Assembly: GCF_003008575.1 (NCBI RefSeq)
Contig: NZ_CP027667.1
Span: 2,442,001 to 2,506,000, forward strand
Direction of reading: 5' to 3'
Source: Melaminivora suipulveris
GTDB taxonomy: Bacteria > Pseudomonadota > Gammaproteobacteria > Burkholderiales > Burkholderiaceae_C
DNA length: 64,000 nucleotides
How positions within the stretch are numbered: the first letter of the stretch is position 1; every line of letters starts with the position of its first letter. This document shows positions 7,334 to 17,847 of this stretch, one piece after another. The notes beneath the pieces were generated by a model. The model saw only the letters and a program-made list of their open reading frames with translations. It was not told the origin of the DNA and made no database searches. The position numbers were made by a program, and so were the translations under genes.

Positions 7334-10300
7334 ATGACCCACGGCCTCATCCGCATCCACGGCGCCCGCCAGCACAACCTCAAGAACCTCGACCTCGACA
7401 TCCGCACCGGTGAACTCACCGTGGTCACGGGCGTGAGCGGCTCGGGCAAGTCCAGCCTGGTCTTCGACACGCTCTATGCCGAAGGCCAGCGGCGCTACGT
7501 GGAGACCTTCAGCGCCTACGCGCGCCAGTTCCTGGACCGCATGGACAAGCCGGCCGTGGACAAGGTCGAGGGCGTGCCGCCGGCGATCGCCATCGACCAG
7601 ACCAATCCGGTGCGCAGCTCGCGCTCCACCGTGGGCACGATGACCGAGGTCAACGACCACTTGAAGCTGCTGTTCGCCCGCGCCGGCCAGCTGTTCGACC
7701 GCCAGACCGCCCAAGCCGTGCGCCACGATACGCCGGACAGCATCTACGCCGACTTGACCGTGCGTGCGGCCGCTGCGGTCGATCCGCGCCTGGCGGTCAC
7801 CTTCGCGGTCGAACTGCCGGGCAATACCAGCGCCGAGGAGGTGCAGCAGTGGCTGTCCGCCAGCGGCTACACCCGCGTGCACGCCGAGCGCGAGATCGCC
7901 ACCCCCACCGGCCCGAAGAAGCTGCTGGACGTGGTGGCCGACCGCTTTCGCATCGCCAGCGCCGAGCGCGCGCGCGTGGTCGAGGCCATAGAGTCCGCGC
8001 TGCACCGCGGCGGCGGGCGCATGAGCGTGCATGCGCTGGCGGGCGACGAGGGCGGCGAGGCGCAGGTCTGGAAGTTCTCGACGGGACTGCACTGCCCTGA
8101 GAGCGACCTGCGCTACGTCGAGCCCATTCCCTCGATGTTCAGCTTCAACTCGCCCGCCGGCGCCTGCGAGACCTGCCGCGGCTTTGGCCGGGTGATCGGC
8201 GTGGACTGGGGCCTGGTCGTGCCCGACGAGCGCCTGACCTTGCGCGCAGGCGCCATCAAGACCTTGCAGACCCCGGCCTGGAAGGAGAACCAGGACGATT
8301 TGCTGCGCTACGCCGAGGCCGCCGGCATCCCGCGCGACACGCCCTGGTACAAGCTGACCGAGGAGCAAAAGCACTGGGTCATCGACGGCGCGCCGGGGTT
8401 CAAGAGCGGCAACTGGAGCCGGCAGTGGTATGGCGTGCGGCGCTTTTTCGAGTACCTGGAAAGCAAGGCCTACAAGATGCACATCCGGGTGCTGCTGTCC
8501 AAGTACCGCAGCTACACCCAGTGCCCGACCTGCGCCGGCGCGCGCCTGAAAACCGACAGCCTGCTGTGGCGCGTGGGCAGCAAGCCGGCCGCCGACGCCG
8601 TGCTGGCGCCGCAGCAGCGCTTCATGCCGCAGGGCGTCGCGTGGACGCGCGCGCAACTCGAGGCGCTGCCGGGCCTGTGCCTGCACGATTTGATGCTGCT
8701 GCCCATCGAGCGGCTGCGGCGCTTTTTTGCGCTGGTGGAGGCGGGCGCTTCTACCATTCCGCCAGCCGCAGCTCCTCTTACTCCCTCCCCCTCCGGGGGA
8801 GGACAGGGGTGGGGGCCAGCCGAGGCTGGCTCGACCGACGACGCGCCCATGCCAGCCGGCCCTCACCCCCACCCTCTCCCAGAGGGAGGGGGGGCAAGTC
8901 AGGAAGACAGCGCCGACGCCCAGGCGCTGCGCCTGATCCTGGAGGAAATCCACGCCCGCCTGCGCTACCTGACCGACGCCGGACTGGGTTACCTGACGCT
9001 GGACCGCCAAAGCCGCACCCTGTCCGGCGGCGAGGTGCAGCGCATCAACCTGACCACCGCCCTGGGCACCAGTCTGGTCAACACCCTGTTCGTGCTCGAC
9101 GAGCCCAGCATCGGCCTGCACCCGCGCGACATGCACCGCATCACCGAGGCCATGCTGCGCCTGAAAGACGCCGGCAACACCCTGGTGGTGGTCGAGCACG
9201 ACCCGGCCGTCATGCTGGCCGCCGACCGGGTGCTGGACTTCGGCCCCGGCCCCGGCGAGCAGGGCGGGCGCATCGTCTTCGACGGCACGGTGGCCGAGCT
9301 GCGCCACGCCGACACGCTCACCGGCCAGTACCTGGGCGGGCGCCGCCAGGTCAGCGCGGGGCTGAAGCGCCTGGTCACCGAGGCCACGCCGCGCCTGATC
9401 CTGGAGGGCGCGCGCGAGCACAACCTGAAGAACATCACGGTGGACTTTCCGCTGCAGCGCCTGGTCAGCGTGACCGGCGTGTCCGGCTCGGGCAAGTCCA
9501 CGCTGATCCAGGACGTGCTGGCGCCGGCGCTGATGCGCCATTTCGGCCGCGCCACCGAGACGCCTGGCGCACACGACCGCCTGCTGGGCGCGGACCACCT
9601 GGCGGACGTGGTGTTCGTGGACCAGTCGCCGATCGGCAAGACGGCGCGCTCCAACCCGGCGAGCTACGTGGGCGCGTGGGACGCCATCCGCGAGATCTTC
9701 GCCGCCGCGCCGCTGTCGCGCGAGCGCGGCTACACCGCGCCGAAGTTCAGCTTCAACTCGGGCGACGGGCGCTGCCCGACCTGCGGCGGCTCGGGCTTCG
9801 AGCACGTGGAGATGCAGTTCCTGTCGGACGTGTACCTGCGCTGCCCGGACTGCGACGGCAAGCGCTACCGGCCCGAAGTGCTGGAAGTGCGCATCGAGCG
9901 CGGCGGCCGTCTGCTGAACGTGGCCGACGTGCTGGAGCTCACCGTGGCCGAGGCGGCGCAGTGCTTCGCGGCCGACCGCGACGTGGTGCGCGCCCTCACG
10001 CCCATCGTGGACGTGGGCCTGGAATACGTGCGCCTGGGCCAGCCCGTGCCCACCCTCTCGGGTGGCGAGGCGCAGCGCCTGAAGCTCGCCGGCTTCCTGG
10101 CCGAGGCGGCGCGCAGCGCGTCCAAATCGCGCCAGGCGCTGGCCAGGAAGGGCACGCTGTTCCTGTTCGACGAGCCCACCACCGGCCTGCATTTCGACGA
10201 CATCGCCAAGCTGATGCGGGCGCTTCGCAAGCTGCTGGACGCCGGCCACTCGCTGATCCTGATCGAGCACAACCTGGACGTGATCCGGGCCAGCGACTGG

Positions 10301-13300
10301 GTCATCGACCTGGGGCCGGAGGCAGGGGACAAAGGCGGCGAGCTGGTCACCGAAGGCCCGCCCGAGGAGGTGCGCCAGCATCCCACGTCGCACACCGCCG
10401 CCGCGCTGCGCGAGTACGAGCAGGCGCTGGGCGAGGGCAGCCACGCCGTGCACGAGGCGCGGAATTTTCTCCTTCCCCCTCCGGGGGGAGGCAGGGATGG
10501 GGGCTGGCGTGCAAGTGGCGTGCCGGGTGGTGGAGCGAGCGTTGCTGGCCCCCACCCCAACCCTCCCCCAGAGGGGGAGGGGGCAACAGCCGGGGAGGGG
10601 GCCATCGAAATCGTCAACGCCCGCGAGCACAACCTCAAGGGCCTGAGCGTGGCCATCCCGCGCGGGCAGTTCAACGTCATCACCGGCGTCTCCGGCTCGG
10701 GCAAGTCCACGTTGGCCTTCGACATCCTGTTCAACGAGGGCCAGCGCCGCTACCTGGAATCGCTTAACGCCTACGCCCGCTCCATCGTGCAGCCAGCCGG
10801 GCGCCCCGAGGTGGACGCCGTCTACGGCATCCCGCCCACCGTGGCCATCGAGCAGCGCCTGTCGCGCGGCGGCCGAAAGAGCACCGTGGGCACCACCACC
10901 GAGGTCTGGCACTACCTGCGCCTGTTGTACGTCAAGCTGGGCGTGCAGCACTGCGTGCACGACGGCGCGCCGGTGCAGCCGCAGACCATGGAGAGCATCG
11001 CCGCGCAGCTGCTCACGCAGTTTCGCGGCCAGTGCATCGGGCTGATGGCACCGCTGGTCATGAACCGCAAGGGCGTCTATACCGAGCTGGCCGACTGGGC
11101 GCGCCCGCGCGGCTACACGCATTTGCGCGTCGATGGCGAGTTCCTGCCCACGGCGGGCTTTCCGCGCCTGGACCGCTTCAAGGAGCACACGGTAGAGCTG
11201 CCGGTGGCCAGCGTGCGCGTCGATGCCGCCCATGAGGACGAGCTACGCACGCACCTTGCCAAGGCGCTGGAGCTGGGCAAGGGCCAGGTACACGTGCTGG
11301 CCGGCATCGAGGGGTTGGAAGCTGCCCTGCGTGATGGACGGCCCACAGCCGGCATCGGCCGCGTGGCGGCGTTTTCCACCAAGCGTGCCTGCCCGGTCTG
11401 CGCCACCAGCTACGCCGAGCTGGACCCGCGTCTGTTCTCCTACAACAGCAAGCACGGCTGGTGCCCCGACTGCGTGGGCACGGGCGTGCAGCTGACGCGC
11501 GAGCAGCGGGCGGTGCTGGACGACTCCGCCCCGGCAGACAAGAGCCAGGGCCGCGAGCAGACCTTTGCCGAGCCCGAAGTCGAGGACCTGGCCGGCCATG
11601 CCTGCCCCACCTGCGGGGGCACGCGGCTGAACCCGGTGGCACGCGCCGTGCTGTTCGCCGGCACGCCGATCACCGGAGTGGCGCGGCTGTCGGTGCACCA
11701 GGTGCGGGCGTGGATCGAGTCGCTCGCGCTGTCCGGCCGCGAGCAGGAAATCGCCCGCGACCTGATCCCCGAGATCAAGGGCCGGCTGGACTTCCTGCAG
11801 GAAGTCGGCCTGCCCTACCTGACGCTGGACCGCGGCGCGCCCACCCTCTCGGGCGGCGAGGCGCAGCGCATCCGCCTGGCCGCGCAGCTGGGCAGCAATC
11901 TGCAGGGCGTGTGCTACGTGCTGGACGAGCCCACCATCGGCCTGCACGCGCGCGACAACGCCATCTTGCTCAACGCGCTCAAACAGCTGGGCGACAAGGG
12001 CAACACGCTGGTGGTGGTCGAGCACGACGAGGACACCATCCGCCGGGCCGACCACATCATCGACATCGGCCCCAGCGCCGGCAAGCGCGGCGGGCGCCTG
12101 GTGGCGCAAGGCAGCGTGGCCGACATCGAGGCCGCAGCAGACTCGCAAACCGGCCGCTACCTGCTGCACGCCATGCGCCACCCCCAGCAGCCGCGCCGCC
12201 CGGTCTTGCCCGCGCGAGCCCGCAGTGATGGCGCAATCTCTGAAAGCGCCTCGGTCTTGCTCCCTCTCCCTCTGGGAGAGGGCGGGGGTGAGGGCCAACC
12301 CGCTATGCAAACCATAGCTATAGGCGCAATAGACACGCCGGCAAAAGGCCAAAAACGCTCAAAATCGGCGAAAAAGCAGGCGCTGGAAGTAGCCAGCTGC
12401 GCCGGAGTGGCGAGCAGCCCTCACCCCAACCCTCTCCCAGAGGGAGAGGGGGCAAGAGAGGCGCCCGCGTGGCTCACGGTGCAGGGGGCGTTTTTGCACA
12501 ACCTGCAGCACGTCACCGCGCGCGTTCCACTCAAGCGCCTGGTGGCCATCACCGGCGTGTCCGGCTCGGGCAAATCCACCCTGGCGCGCGACGTACTGCT
12601 GGCCAACGTGGCAGCCTGGGTCGGCCAGCGCCAGACCAGGGCCGGCCGCGAGGCGATGGACGCCGGCCATGCGCCGCCCCTGGTCGGCTGCACCGGCCTG
12701 TCGGGCTTCGAGACCATCGACCGTGTGCTGGAGGTGGACCAGACGCCCATCGGCAAGACGCCGCGCTCCTGCCCCGCCACCTACATTGGCTTTTGGGACA
12801 CGGTGCGCAAGCTCTTTGCCGAGACGCTGGAGGCCAAGGCACGAGGCTACGGGCCCGGTCGCTTTTCCTTCAACACCGGCGCCGGCCGCTGCCCTGGGTG
12901 CGAAGGCCAGGGCGTGCGCACCATCGAGATGGCCTTCCTGCCCGACGTGAAAGTGCCCTGCGAGGTCTGCCACGGCGCGCGCTTCAACCCCGAGACGCTG
13001 GCCGTCACCTGGCGCGGCAAAAGCATCGGCGACGTGCTGCAGATGGAGGTGGACGAGGCGGTGGAGTTCTTCGCCAGCATGCCGGCCATCGCGCACCCGC
13101 TGCAATTGCTGAAAGACGTGGGCCTGGGCTACCTGACGCTGGGCCAGCCCTCGCCCACGCTGTCGGGCGGCGAGGCGCAGCGCATCAAGCTGGTGACGGA
13201 GCTGACCAAGGTGCGCGACGAGGTCGGCCGGCGCGGCCAGAAGGCGCCGCACACCCTGTATGTGCTGGACGAGCCCACGGTGGGCCTGCACATGGCCGAC

Positions 13301-13525
13301 GTGCACCGGCTGGTCCAGGTGCTGCACCGGCTGGTGAACGCCGGCCACAGCGTGCTGGTCATCGAGCACGACCTGGACGTGATCGCCGAGGCCGACTGGG
13401 TCATCGACCTGGGGCCCGAGGGCGGCTCGGGCGGTGGCCAGATCGTCGCCGCGGCAACACCGGAAGACGTGGTGCGCGCCGGCACGCACACCGGCGTGGC
13501 GCTGGCGCCGGTGCTGGCGCGATGA
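7334..13525 (+). CDS. uvrA: Double-length UvrA-like excinuclease ABC subunit (tandem UvrA fusion)
   Basis: A 2063-residue protein made of two complete UvrA units in tandem, about twice the usual 940 residues. Four ABC cassettes are visible: Walker A GVSGSGKS near residues 33, 714, 1117 and 1740; signature LSGG(E)xQR near 562, 907, 1504 and 1941; Walker B LDEP / FDEP near 588, 944, 1530 and 1978. CxxC zinc-finger pairs occur in each unit (for example CPTCGGSG ... CPDCDG near 813-840 and CPGCEGQG ... CEVCHG). Long UvrA paralogues of this kind are known from Burkholderiales; whether they serve nucleotide excision repair, drug resistance or another role is open, and an ordinary uvrA probably exists elsewhere. 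Three REP-like pairs are translated in linkers. No LexA box was seen upstream. Confidence 0.9.
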   Translation: MTHGLIRIHGARQHNLKNLDLDIRTGELTVVTGVSGSGKSSLVFDTLYAEGQRRYVETFSAYARQFLDRMDKPAVDKVEGVPPAIAIDQTNPVRSSRSTVGTMTEVNDHLKLLFARAGQLFDRQTAQAVRHDTPDSIYADLTVRAAAAVDPRLAVTFAVELPGNTSAEEVQQWLSASGYTRVHAEREIATPTGPKKLLDVVADRFRIASAERARVVEAIESALHRGGGRMSVHALAGDEGGEAQVWKFSTGLHCPESDLRYVEPIPSMFSFNSPAGACETCRGFGRVIGVDWGLVVPDERLTLRAGAIKTLQTPAWKENQDDLLRYAEAAGIPRDTPWYKLTEEQKHWVIDGAPGFKSGNWSRQWYGVRRFFEYLESKAYKMHIRVLLSKYRSYTQCPTCAGARLKTDSLLWRVGSKPAADAVLAPQQRFMPQGVAWTRAQLEALPGLCLHDLMLLPIERLRRFFALVEAGASTIPPAAAPLTPSPSGGGQGWGPAEAGSTDDAPMPAGPHPHPLPEGGGASQEDSADAQALRLILEEIHARLRYLTDAGLGYLTLDRQSRTLSGGEVQRINLTTALGTSLVNTLFVLDEPSIGLHPRDMHRITEAMLRLKDAGNTLVVVEHDPAVMLAADRVLDFGPGPGEQGGRIVFDGTVAELRHADTLTGQYLGGRRQVSAGLKRLVTEATPRLILEGAREHNLKNITVDFPLQRLVSVTGVSGSGKSTLIQDVLAPALMRHFGRATETPGAHDRLLGADHLADVVFVDQSPIGKTARSNPASYVGAWDAIREIFAAAPLSRERGYTAPKFSFNSGDGRCPTCGGSGFEHVEMQFLSDVYLRCPDCDGKRYRPEVLEVRIERGGRLLNVADVLELTVAEAAQCFAADRDVVRALTPIVDVGLEYVRLGQPVPTLSGGEAQRLKLAGFLAEAARSASKSRQALARKGTLFLFDEPTTGLHFDDIAKLMRALRKLLDAGHSLILIEHNLDVIRASDWVIDLGPEAGDKGGELVTEGPPEEVRQHPTSHTAAALREYEQALGEGSHAVHEARNFLLPPPGGGRDGGWRASGVPGGGASVAGPHPNPPPEGEGATAGEGAIEIVNAREHNLKGLSVAIPRGQFNVITGVSGSGKSTLAFDILFNEGQRRYLESLNAYARSIVQPAGRPEVDAVYGIPPTVAIEQRLSRGGRKSTVGTTTEVWHYLRLLYVKLGVQHCVHDGAPVQPQTMESIAAQLLTQFRGQCIGLMAPLVMNRKGVYTELADWARPRGYTHLRVDGEFLPTAGFPRLDRFKEHTVELPVASVRVDAAHEDELRTHLAKALELGKGQVHVLAGIEGLEAALRDGRPTAGIGRVAAFSTKRACPVCATSYAELDPRLFSYNSKHGWCPDCVGTGVQLTREQRAVLDDSAPADKSQGREQTFAEPEVEDLAGHACPTCGGTRLNPVARAVLFAGTPITGVARLSVHQVRAWIESLALSGREQEIARDLIPEIKGRLDFLQEVGLPYLTLDRGAPTLSGGEAQRIRLAAQLGSNLQGVCYVLDEPTIGLHARDNAILLNALKQLGDKGNTLVVVEHDEDTIRRADHIIDIGPSAGKRGGRLVAQGSVADIEAAADSQTGRYLLHAMRHPQQPRRPVLPARARSDGAISESASVLLPLPLGEGGGEGQPAMQTIAIGAIDTPAKGQKRSKSAKKQALEVASCAGVASSPHPNPLPEGEGAREAPAWLTVQGAFLHNLQHVTARVPLKRLVAITGVSGSGKSTLARDVLLANVAAWVGQRQTRAGREAMDAGHAPPLVGCTGLSGFETIDRVLEVDQTPIGKTPRSCPATYIGFWDTVRKLFAETLEAKARGYGPGRFSFNTGAGRCPGCEGQGVRTIEMAFLPDVKVPCEVCHGARFNPETLAVTWRGKSIGDVLQMEVDEAVEFFASMPAIAHPLQLLKDVGLGYLTLGQPSPTLSGGEAQRIKLVTELTKVRDEVGRRGQKAPHTLYVLDEPTVGLHMADVHRLVQVLHRLVNAGHSVLVIEHDLDVIAEADWVIDLGPEGGSGGGQIVAAATPEDVVRAGTHTGVALAPVLAR
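8779..8895. repeat. REP-like inverted pair 1 inside uvrA (in frame)
   Basis: Two facing copies of a CT-rich / GA-rich element (CTCCCTCCCCCTCCGGGGG ... GGGGTGGGGG and CCCTCACCCCCACCCTCTC ... GGGAGGGGGG). It is read in frame as [10 protein letters not shown] ... [11 protein letters not shown] in a linker before the first ABC signature region. Confidence 0.85.
10468..10586. repeat. REP-like inverted pair 2 inside uvrA (in frame)
   Basis: Same architecture as pair 1: CTCCTTCCCCCTCCGGGGGG ... GATGGGGGC facing CCCCCACCCCAACCCTCCCC ... GGGGGAGGGGGC. It is translated as [13 protein letters not shown] ... [12 protein letters not shown], at the junction between the first and second UvrA units. Confidence 0.85.
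12258..12454. repeat. REP-like inverted pair 3 inside uvrA (in frame), with an interspersed-repeat fragment between the arms
   Basis: Arms GCTCCCTCTCCCTCTGGGAG ... GGGTGAGGGC and CCCTCACCCCAACCCTCTCC ... GGGAGAGGGGG are read as [14 protein letters not shown] and [12 protein letters not shown]. Between them lies an AT-richer stretch (about 12305-12372, ATAGCTATAGGCGC ... ACGCCGGCAAAAGGCC) resembling the other repeat family of this window, so two repeat types are nested here. Confidence 0.85.
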
Positions 13526-13640
13526 CGTTCCAGTCCTACAAACGCAGCGGAACGCCGCCCACACCGCGGCCGAGGTGCGTTTTTTAGGATTTGCCCGTCC
13601 ATTTCCTGAGCAGATACCCCTCGCCCCTTCAACGGGGTTT

Positions 13641-13673
13641 GCCCCGGCCGCCTCACCGCAGCCGGGGCTTTTT
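13641..13673 (+). terminator. Rho-independent terminator between uvrA and pyrC
   Basis: Stem GCCCCGGC / GCCGGGGC with a loop of about 12 bases followed by TTTTT, 25 bases before the pyrC start. It separates the two genes. Confidence 0.85.
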
Positions 13674-13697
13674 ATTGGGCGATGGGACAATCCGGCC

Positions 13698-14747
13698 ATG
13701 ACGCAAACCGCCCCCGCCGACACCCTGACCCTCACCCGCCCCGACGACTGGCACCTGCACGTGCGCGACGGCGCGCCGCTGCACACCGTCGTGCCGCACA
13801 CCGCCGCGCAGTTCGGCCGCGCCATCATCATGCCCAACCTGCGCCCGCCGGTGACGAGCACCGGGCAGGCCCTGGCGTACAAGGAGCGCATCCTCGCCGC
13901 AGTGCCGCAGGGCGTGCAGTTCGAGCCCCTGATGACGCTGTACCTGACGGACAACCTGTCGCAGGACGAGATCGCGCGGGCACGCGCCGCCGGCGTGGTC
14001 GCCGCCAAGCTCTACCCGGCAGGCGCCACCACCAACAGCGACGCCGGCGTGACCGACCTGCGCAAGATCCACCCCGTGCTGGAGGCCATGCAAAAGGCCG
14101 GCATGCTGCTGCTGGTGCACGGAGAGGTGACCAGCCCCGACATCGACCTGTTCGACCGCGAGGCGGTGTTCATCGAGCAGCAGCTGATCCCGCTGCGCCG
14201 CGATTTCCCCGAACTCAAGATCGTCTTCGAGCACATCACGACCCGCGAGGCGGCGCAATACGTCAGCGAAGCCGGGGCCCACACCGGCGCCACCATCACC
14301 GCCCACCACCTGCTGTACAACCGCAACGCCATCTTCACCGGCGGCATCCGCCCGCACTACTACTGCCTGCCGGTGCTCAAGCGCGAGACGCACCGCCAGG
14401 CGCTGGTGCAGGCGGCCACCAGCGGGTCGGCTCAATTCTTCCTCGGCACCGACAGCGCCCCCCACCCGGCCCACCTGAAGGAACACGCCAGCGGCTGCGC
14501 CGGCTGCTACACCGCGCACGCCGCCATCGAGCTGTACGCCGAGGCCTTCGACGCCGCCGGTGCGCTGGACAAGCTGGAGGGTTTCGCCAGCTTCCACGGC
14601 GCCGATTTCTACGGCCTGCCGCGCAACCAGGGCACCATCACCCTGCGCCGCGAGCAGTGGACGGCGCCCGAGAGCTACCCCTTCGGCGAGGCCGAGCTGA
14701 AGCCCCTGCGCGGCGGCGAAGCGCTGGCGTGGCGCGTGGTCGGATGA
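13698..14747 (+). CDS. pyrC: Dihydroorotase (class II, PyrC)
   Basis: A 349-residue zinc amidohydrolase that closes carbamoyl-aspartate to dihydroorotate, step three of pyrimidine synthesis. Seen: metal-binding HLH (His19, His21) in DWHLHVRDG, the carboxylated-lysine site in [14 protein letters not shown] (Lys104), TAHHLLYN, and the catalytic Asp252 in FLGTDSAPH. Length equals that of the E. coli enzyme (348). The start is an ATG 25 bases after the terminator loop. The last codons overlap the ATGATG start of the next gene, so the NYN gene is probably translated from the pyrC message. Confidence 0.96.
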   Translation: MTQTAPADTLTLTRPDDWHLHVRDGAPLHTVVPHTAAQFGRAIIMPNLRPPVTSTGQALAYKERILAAVPQGVQFEPLMTLYLTDNLSQDEIARARAAGVVAAKLYPAGATTNSDAGVTDLRKIHPVLEAMQKAGMLLLVHGEVTSPDIDLFDREAVFIEQQLIPLRRDFPELKIVFEHITTREAAQYVSEAGAHTGATITAHHLLYNRNAIFTGGIRPHYYCLPVLKRETHRQALVQAATSGSAQFFLGTDSAPHPAHLKEHASGCAGCYTAHAAIELYAEAFDAAGALDKLEGFASFHGADFYGLPRNQGTITLRREQWTAPESYPFGEAELKPLRGGEALAWRVVG

Positions 14748-15787
14748 TGTCGGCGGAGCCTGTGGCGCCACGTCGGCCGGTGGGCGCCATGGCCGTCTTT
14801 ATCGATGCCGACAACCTCAGCGATCCGACAGCGCTCGATCACGTGCTGATCGATTTGCGCAAGCGAGCTGACCGTGTGCTCTACAAACGTGCCTATGGCC
14901 GTGCGGAGAGCCTCAAAGCGATCGAGTCCGTACTGTGGCGTCACGGTGTACGCCCGGTGGCCAACATGATCGTCAACAAGGTGACTACCGACAGTGCCTT
15001 GGTGATTGATGCGGTAGAGGCGGTATGTAGCAACAAAATTGACGCGGTGGCGATTTGCTCCGGGGACGCCGATTTCGTTCCACTGGCCACTTGGCTGCGC
15101 GAGAAGGGCTGCCAAGTGTGGTGCTTCAGCCTGGCTGACCGGATTTTTGCCAACCCCGACAGTTTCTATGACGATGTCGTGTTGCTGGAGTTGGTGGACC
15201 CTTCAGCGGATCAGCCCGGTCCGGCGAAGGATGGGGGCGCGGCCGAGGCGATGCAGTGCATGACTCCATCGTCGCCTGCCATTGGATTCGTCCTGCCAAG
15301 TGGGGCACCCGACACGGTGCAGCGCGTGTTGCAAGCTTTTCCCGGCCTGCTCACGGGACAGCCGCAGCACCTCAACCAAGTGGTCACGGCCATGCGCAGC
15401 CAGGGCGTGATCGGCAAGACGACCAAAGTCGTGAGTTGGTTCCAAGCCTATTGCCCGCACGCATTCCAGCTGTTTCCGCAGCGGGCACCCAACCGGATCG
15501 TGTACGGACCGCTTCCTTCGGTGGAGCCAACCGCGCAACTGGCGGCGACGCGGCTCGATGGCTCGGTGATGGACCGGTTGCTGCAGGCTGTGCGGCTTGC
15601 GCAAGGGCAAGACGGCTGGTCTAGCGTGAGCGCGGTACGGATGCAGCTGGGCAGCAAGACCGAGTTCGATACGCGCGCCCATGGATGCAAAACGCTGACG
15701 CAGCTGCTGGCGATTTCATGCGCGTTCGAGCTGCGTGCAGCGGGCACACCCCAGGTAGCAGTACGCTGCCTGCGCTTGGCGACCTGA
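14744..15787 (+). CDS. NYN-domain (PIN-like) ribonuclease with C-terminal OST-HTH/LOTUS region
   Basis: A 347-residue protein. The N-terminal NYN/LabA domain (about residues 15-155) has the acidic active-site residues Asp21 and Asp23 in AVFIDADN and Asp108 and Asp110 in [10 protein letters not shown], the pattern of metal-dependent RNases. The C-terminus (about 245-345, [16 protein letters not shown] ... [15 protein letters not shown]) looks like an OST-HTH/LOTUS RNA-binding domain, and about 185-240 may be a second, weaker copy. Base composition is visibly less GC-rich than in pyrC or htpX, which hints at acquisition. It starts inside the pyrC stop (ATG at 14744 or 14747). Target RNA and role are unknown; maintenance, antiviral or toxin-like functions are possible. 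Confidence 0.85.
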   Translation: MMSAEPVAPRRPVGAMAVFIDADNLSDPTALDHVLIDLRKRADRVLYKRAYGRAESLKAIESVLWRHGVRPVANMIVNKVTTDSALVIDAVEAVCSNKIDAVAICSGDADFVPLATWLREKGCQVWCFSLADRIFANPDSFYDDVVLLELVDPSADQPGPAKDGGAAEAMQCMTPSSPAIGFVLPSGAPDTVQRVLQAFPGLLTGQPQHLNQVVTAMRSQGVIGKTTKVVSWFQAYCPHAFQLFPQRAPNRIVYGPLPSVEPTAQLAATRLDGSVMDRLLQAVRLAQGQDGWSSVSAVRMQLGSKTEFDTRAHGCKTLTQLLAISCAFELRAAGTPQVAVRCLRLAT

Positions 15788-15813
15788 GCTGCGTCGAGAC
15801 ACAACGCCCGCCC

Positions 15814-16563
15814 GTGTTTTCCCTCGACTGGCAGCGCCCCTGGTTCACGCCCCTGGCCGACCTGGGCCAGCGGGCCGCGCAGCGTGTGGCTCAAGGCGCC
15901 AGCGTAGCCCAGGCGCTCAATGAGGTGCTCGAGCGCGGCCGTGCGCCTGATCCGGGCGTGCGTTTCATCAGCCAGCACGCGCTGCCGCCTGGCGTGCCCT
16001 ACGAGCAGTTCATCTTCGAGCAGCAGCGCGTGCCCACGCGCGACAACCTGCACGACTTCTTCAACGGCCTCGTCTGGCTGCACTGGCCGCAGGCCAAGCG
16101 CCGGCTCAACGCCTGGCAGGCCGGGGCCATCGCCAGGGACGGCACCGGCGCCACGCGCGGGCCGCTGCGCGACGCCATCACCGTGCTGGACGAACACGGC
16201 GCCGTGCTGTGCGCGCCGCCCGCGCTGGCCGGGGCGCTGGCCGCGCGCCAGTGGCAGCGCGCGTTTGTCGAGCTGCGCCCGCTGTGGCAGCAGGCGCAGC
16301 TGCTGCTGTTCGGCCATGCGCTGCTGGAAAAGCTGGTTTTCCCGAGAAAATCCATCACAGCCCACGTCCTGCAATCGCCTGTAGCTGTGGAAAACGTAGC
16401 GAATGCCGATGTCTGGCTGGCCGCCCATCTGAGCGCCGAAGTGCTGGCCGCCAAGCCCTTCAATCCGGTGCCGGTTCTGGGTGTACCCGGCTGGGATGAC
16501 GGCAATGGGGCGCCGGGCTTTTATGATGATCCGCTCGTTTTCCGGCCGCCCCGCATGGCTTGA
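15814..16563 (+). CDS. DUF3025 domain-containing protein
   Basis: About 249 residues with the DUF3025 pattern: FSLDWQRPWFTPL near the start, YEQFIFEQQRVPTRDNLHDF and NGLVWLHWPQAKRRLN. The family is common in Beta- and Gammaproteobacteria and has no assigned function. I prefer the GTG at 15814: the longer in-frame ATG at 15685 lies inside the NYN gene, and the recognisable homology begins just after the GTG. Near residues 175-200 (VFPRKSITAHVLQSPVAVENVAN) the codons are AT-richer than the rest; this may be a captured repeat fragment. 93 bases separate it from htpX. Confidence 0.75.
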   Translation: MFSLDWQRPWFTPLADLGQRAAQRVAQGASVAQALNEVLERGRAPDPGVRFISQHALPPGVPYEQFIFEQQRVPTRDNLHDFFNGLVWLHWPQAKRRLNAWQAGAIARDGTGATRGPLRDAITVLDEHGAVLCAPPALAGALAARQWQRAFVELRPLWQQAQLLLFGHALLEKLVFPRKSITAHVLQSPVAVENVANADVWLAAHLSAEVLAAKPFNPVPVLGVPGWDDGNGAPGFYDDPLVFRPPRMA

Positions 16564-16656
16564 AGCGATCGCTGCACGCCCCACCTGGGCCGGGCGTGCG
16601 GGCATCCTGACCGGGCGGCTTTCTTCCTTCGTGGAACTCCTTTTTTTCTCATCCAA

Positions 16657-17535
16657 ATGAAACGCATCGCGCTTTTTCTGCTGACCAACCTGGCCGTGGT
16701 GGTGGTGCTGGGCATCGTCGCCAGCCTGCTGGGCGTGAACCGCTACCTGACGGCCAATGGCATGAACTTCGGCGCGCTGCTGGGGTTCGCCTTCGTCATG
16801 GGTTTTGGCGGCGCCATCATCTCGCTGCTGATGAGCAAGACAGTCGCCAAGATGAGCATGGGCGTGCAAATCATCAATTCGCCGCGCAACCAGGATGAAG
16901 CCTGGATCGTCGAGACCGTGCGCGGTTTTGCCGAGCGGGCCGGCATCCAGATGCCCGAGGTCGGCATCTACGAGGGCGAGGCCAACGCCTTTGCCACCGG
17001 CGCCTTCAAGAATTCGGCCCTGGTGGCGGTGTCCACGGGCCTGCTGCAGGGCATGACGCGCGAGGAGGTCGAGGCGGTGATCGGCCACGAGGTGGCGCAC
17101 GTGGCCAATGGCGACATGGTGACCATGGCGCTGATCCAGGGCGTGATGAACACTTTCGTGGTGTTCCTGTCGCGCGCCATCGGCTACGCGGTGGACAGCT
17201 TCCTGAACCGCAACAACGACAACCGCTCGGGCCCCGGCATCGGCTACATGGTCACCACCATCGTGCTGGACATCCTGCTGGGCTTCCTCGCGGCCATCAT
17301 CGTCGCCTGGTTCTCGCGCCAGCGCGAGTTCCGCGCCGACGCCGGCGCCGCGCAGCTCATGGGCCGCAAGCAGCCCATGATCAACGCGCTGCACCGCCTG
17401 GGCGGCATGGTGCCGGGCGAGATGCCCAAGAGCCTGCAGGCCATGGGCATCACGGGCGAGCTGGGCAAGCTGTTTTCCTCGCACCCGCCCATCGAGGAGC
17501 GGGTGGCGGCGCTGCAGGCGCGCCAGGGCGCTTGA
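16657..17535 (+). CDS. htpX: Membrane zinc metalloprotease HtpX (M48)
   Basis: A 292-residue inner-membrane protease that degrades damaged membrane proteins together with FtsH. It has two N-terminal helices (about residues 4-24 and 37-58), the zinc motif HEVAH at 144-148, two further helices (about 154-175 and 193-217) and the third zinc ligand Glu in [12 protein letters not shown]. Length matches E. coli HtpX (293). The TA pair follows after 9 bases and is unrelated in function. Confidence 0.96.
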   Translation: MKRIALFLLTNLAVVVVLGIVASLLGVNRYLTANGMNFGALLGFAFVMGFGGAIISLLMSKTVAKMSMGVQIINSPRNQDEAWIVETVRGFAERAGIQMPEVGIYEGEANAFATGAFKNSALVAVSTGLLQGMTREEVEAVIGHEVAHVANGDMVTMALIQGVMNTFVVFLSRAIGYAVDSFLNRNNDNRSGPGIGYMVTTIVLDILLGFLAAIIVAWFSRQREFRADAGAAQLMGRKQPMINALHRLGGMVPGEMPKSLQAMGITGELGKLFSSHPPIEERVAALQARQGA

Positions 17536-17544
17536 AGGCGCTGC

Positions 17545-17847
17545 ATGCTCGCCAAGCTGCAAGGCTTGCAGCCTGAACTTGCCGCCCTGTGCCGGCGCTA
17601 TCGCGTGCTGCGCCTGGATGTGTTCGGCTCGGCTGCCACGGGCCGCTCGCGCGAGGACAGCGACATCGATCTGCTGGTCGAATTCGAGCCGATGAGCGAG
17701 GGCTATGCCGACGCCTATTTCGGCCTGCTGGATGCCTTGCAAGCCCTGCTGCGCAAACCCGTTGACCTGGTGGTGGCTGGTGCCATCCGCAACCCCTATT
17801 TCCGGCAGTCCGTCGAAGCCAGCCGCAGGCCGCTATATGCAGCTTGA
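17545..17847 (+). CDS. mntA: MntA-type antitoxin nucleotidyltransferase (HepT/MntA system)
   Basis: A 100-residue minimal nucleotidyltransferase with the signature GSAATGRSREDSDID (GSX10DXD, residues ~28-42). In the characterised HepT-MntA module (Shewanella oneidensis), MntA transfers AMP groups to a tyrosine of HepT and so silences the toxin. It overlaps the hepT gene by 11 bases, as expected for this module. It lies 9 bases after htpX, so it may be read from that promoter as well. Confidence 0.9.
   Translation: MLAKLQGLQPELAALCRRYRVLRLDVFGSAATGRSREDSDIDLLVEFEPMSEGYADAYFGLLDALQALLRKPVDLVVAGAIRNPYFRQSVEASRRPLYAA

Noticed and set aside
13522..13587. Tiny 21-codon frame overlapping the uvrA stop (ATGA)
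   Set aside because: No recognisable product, and it ends just before the terminator preceding pyrC. An overlap alone is weak evidence.
92..15115. Many long open frames on the opposite strand of real genes (for example 7049-11233 and 4054-5697 on the minus strand)
   Set aside because: High G+C makes antisense frames long by chance; their translations are low-complexity (His/Arg/Gly/Ala-rich) with no family motifs, while the sense frames carry recognised proteins.
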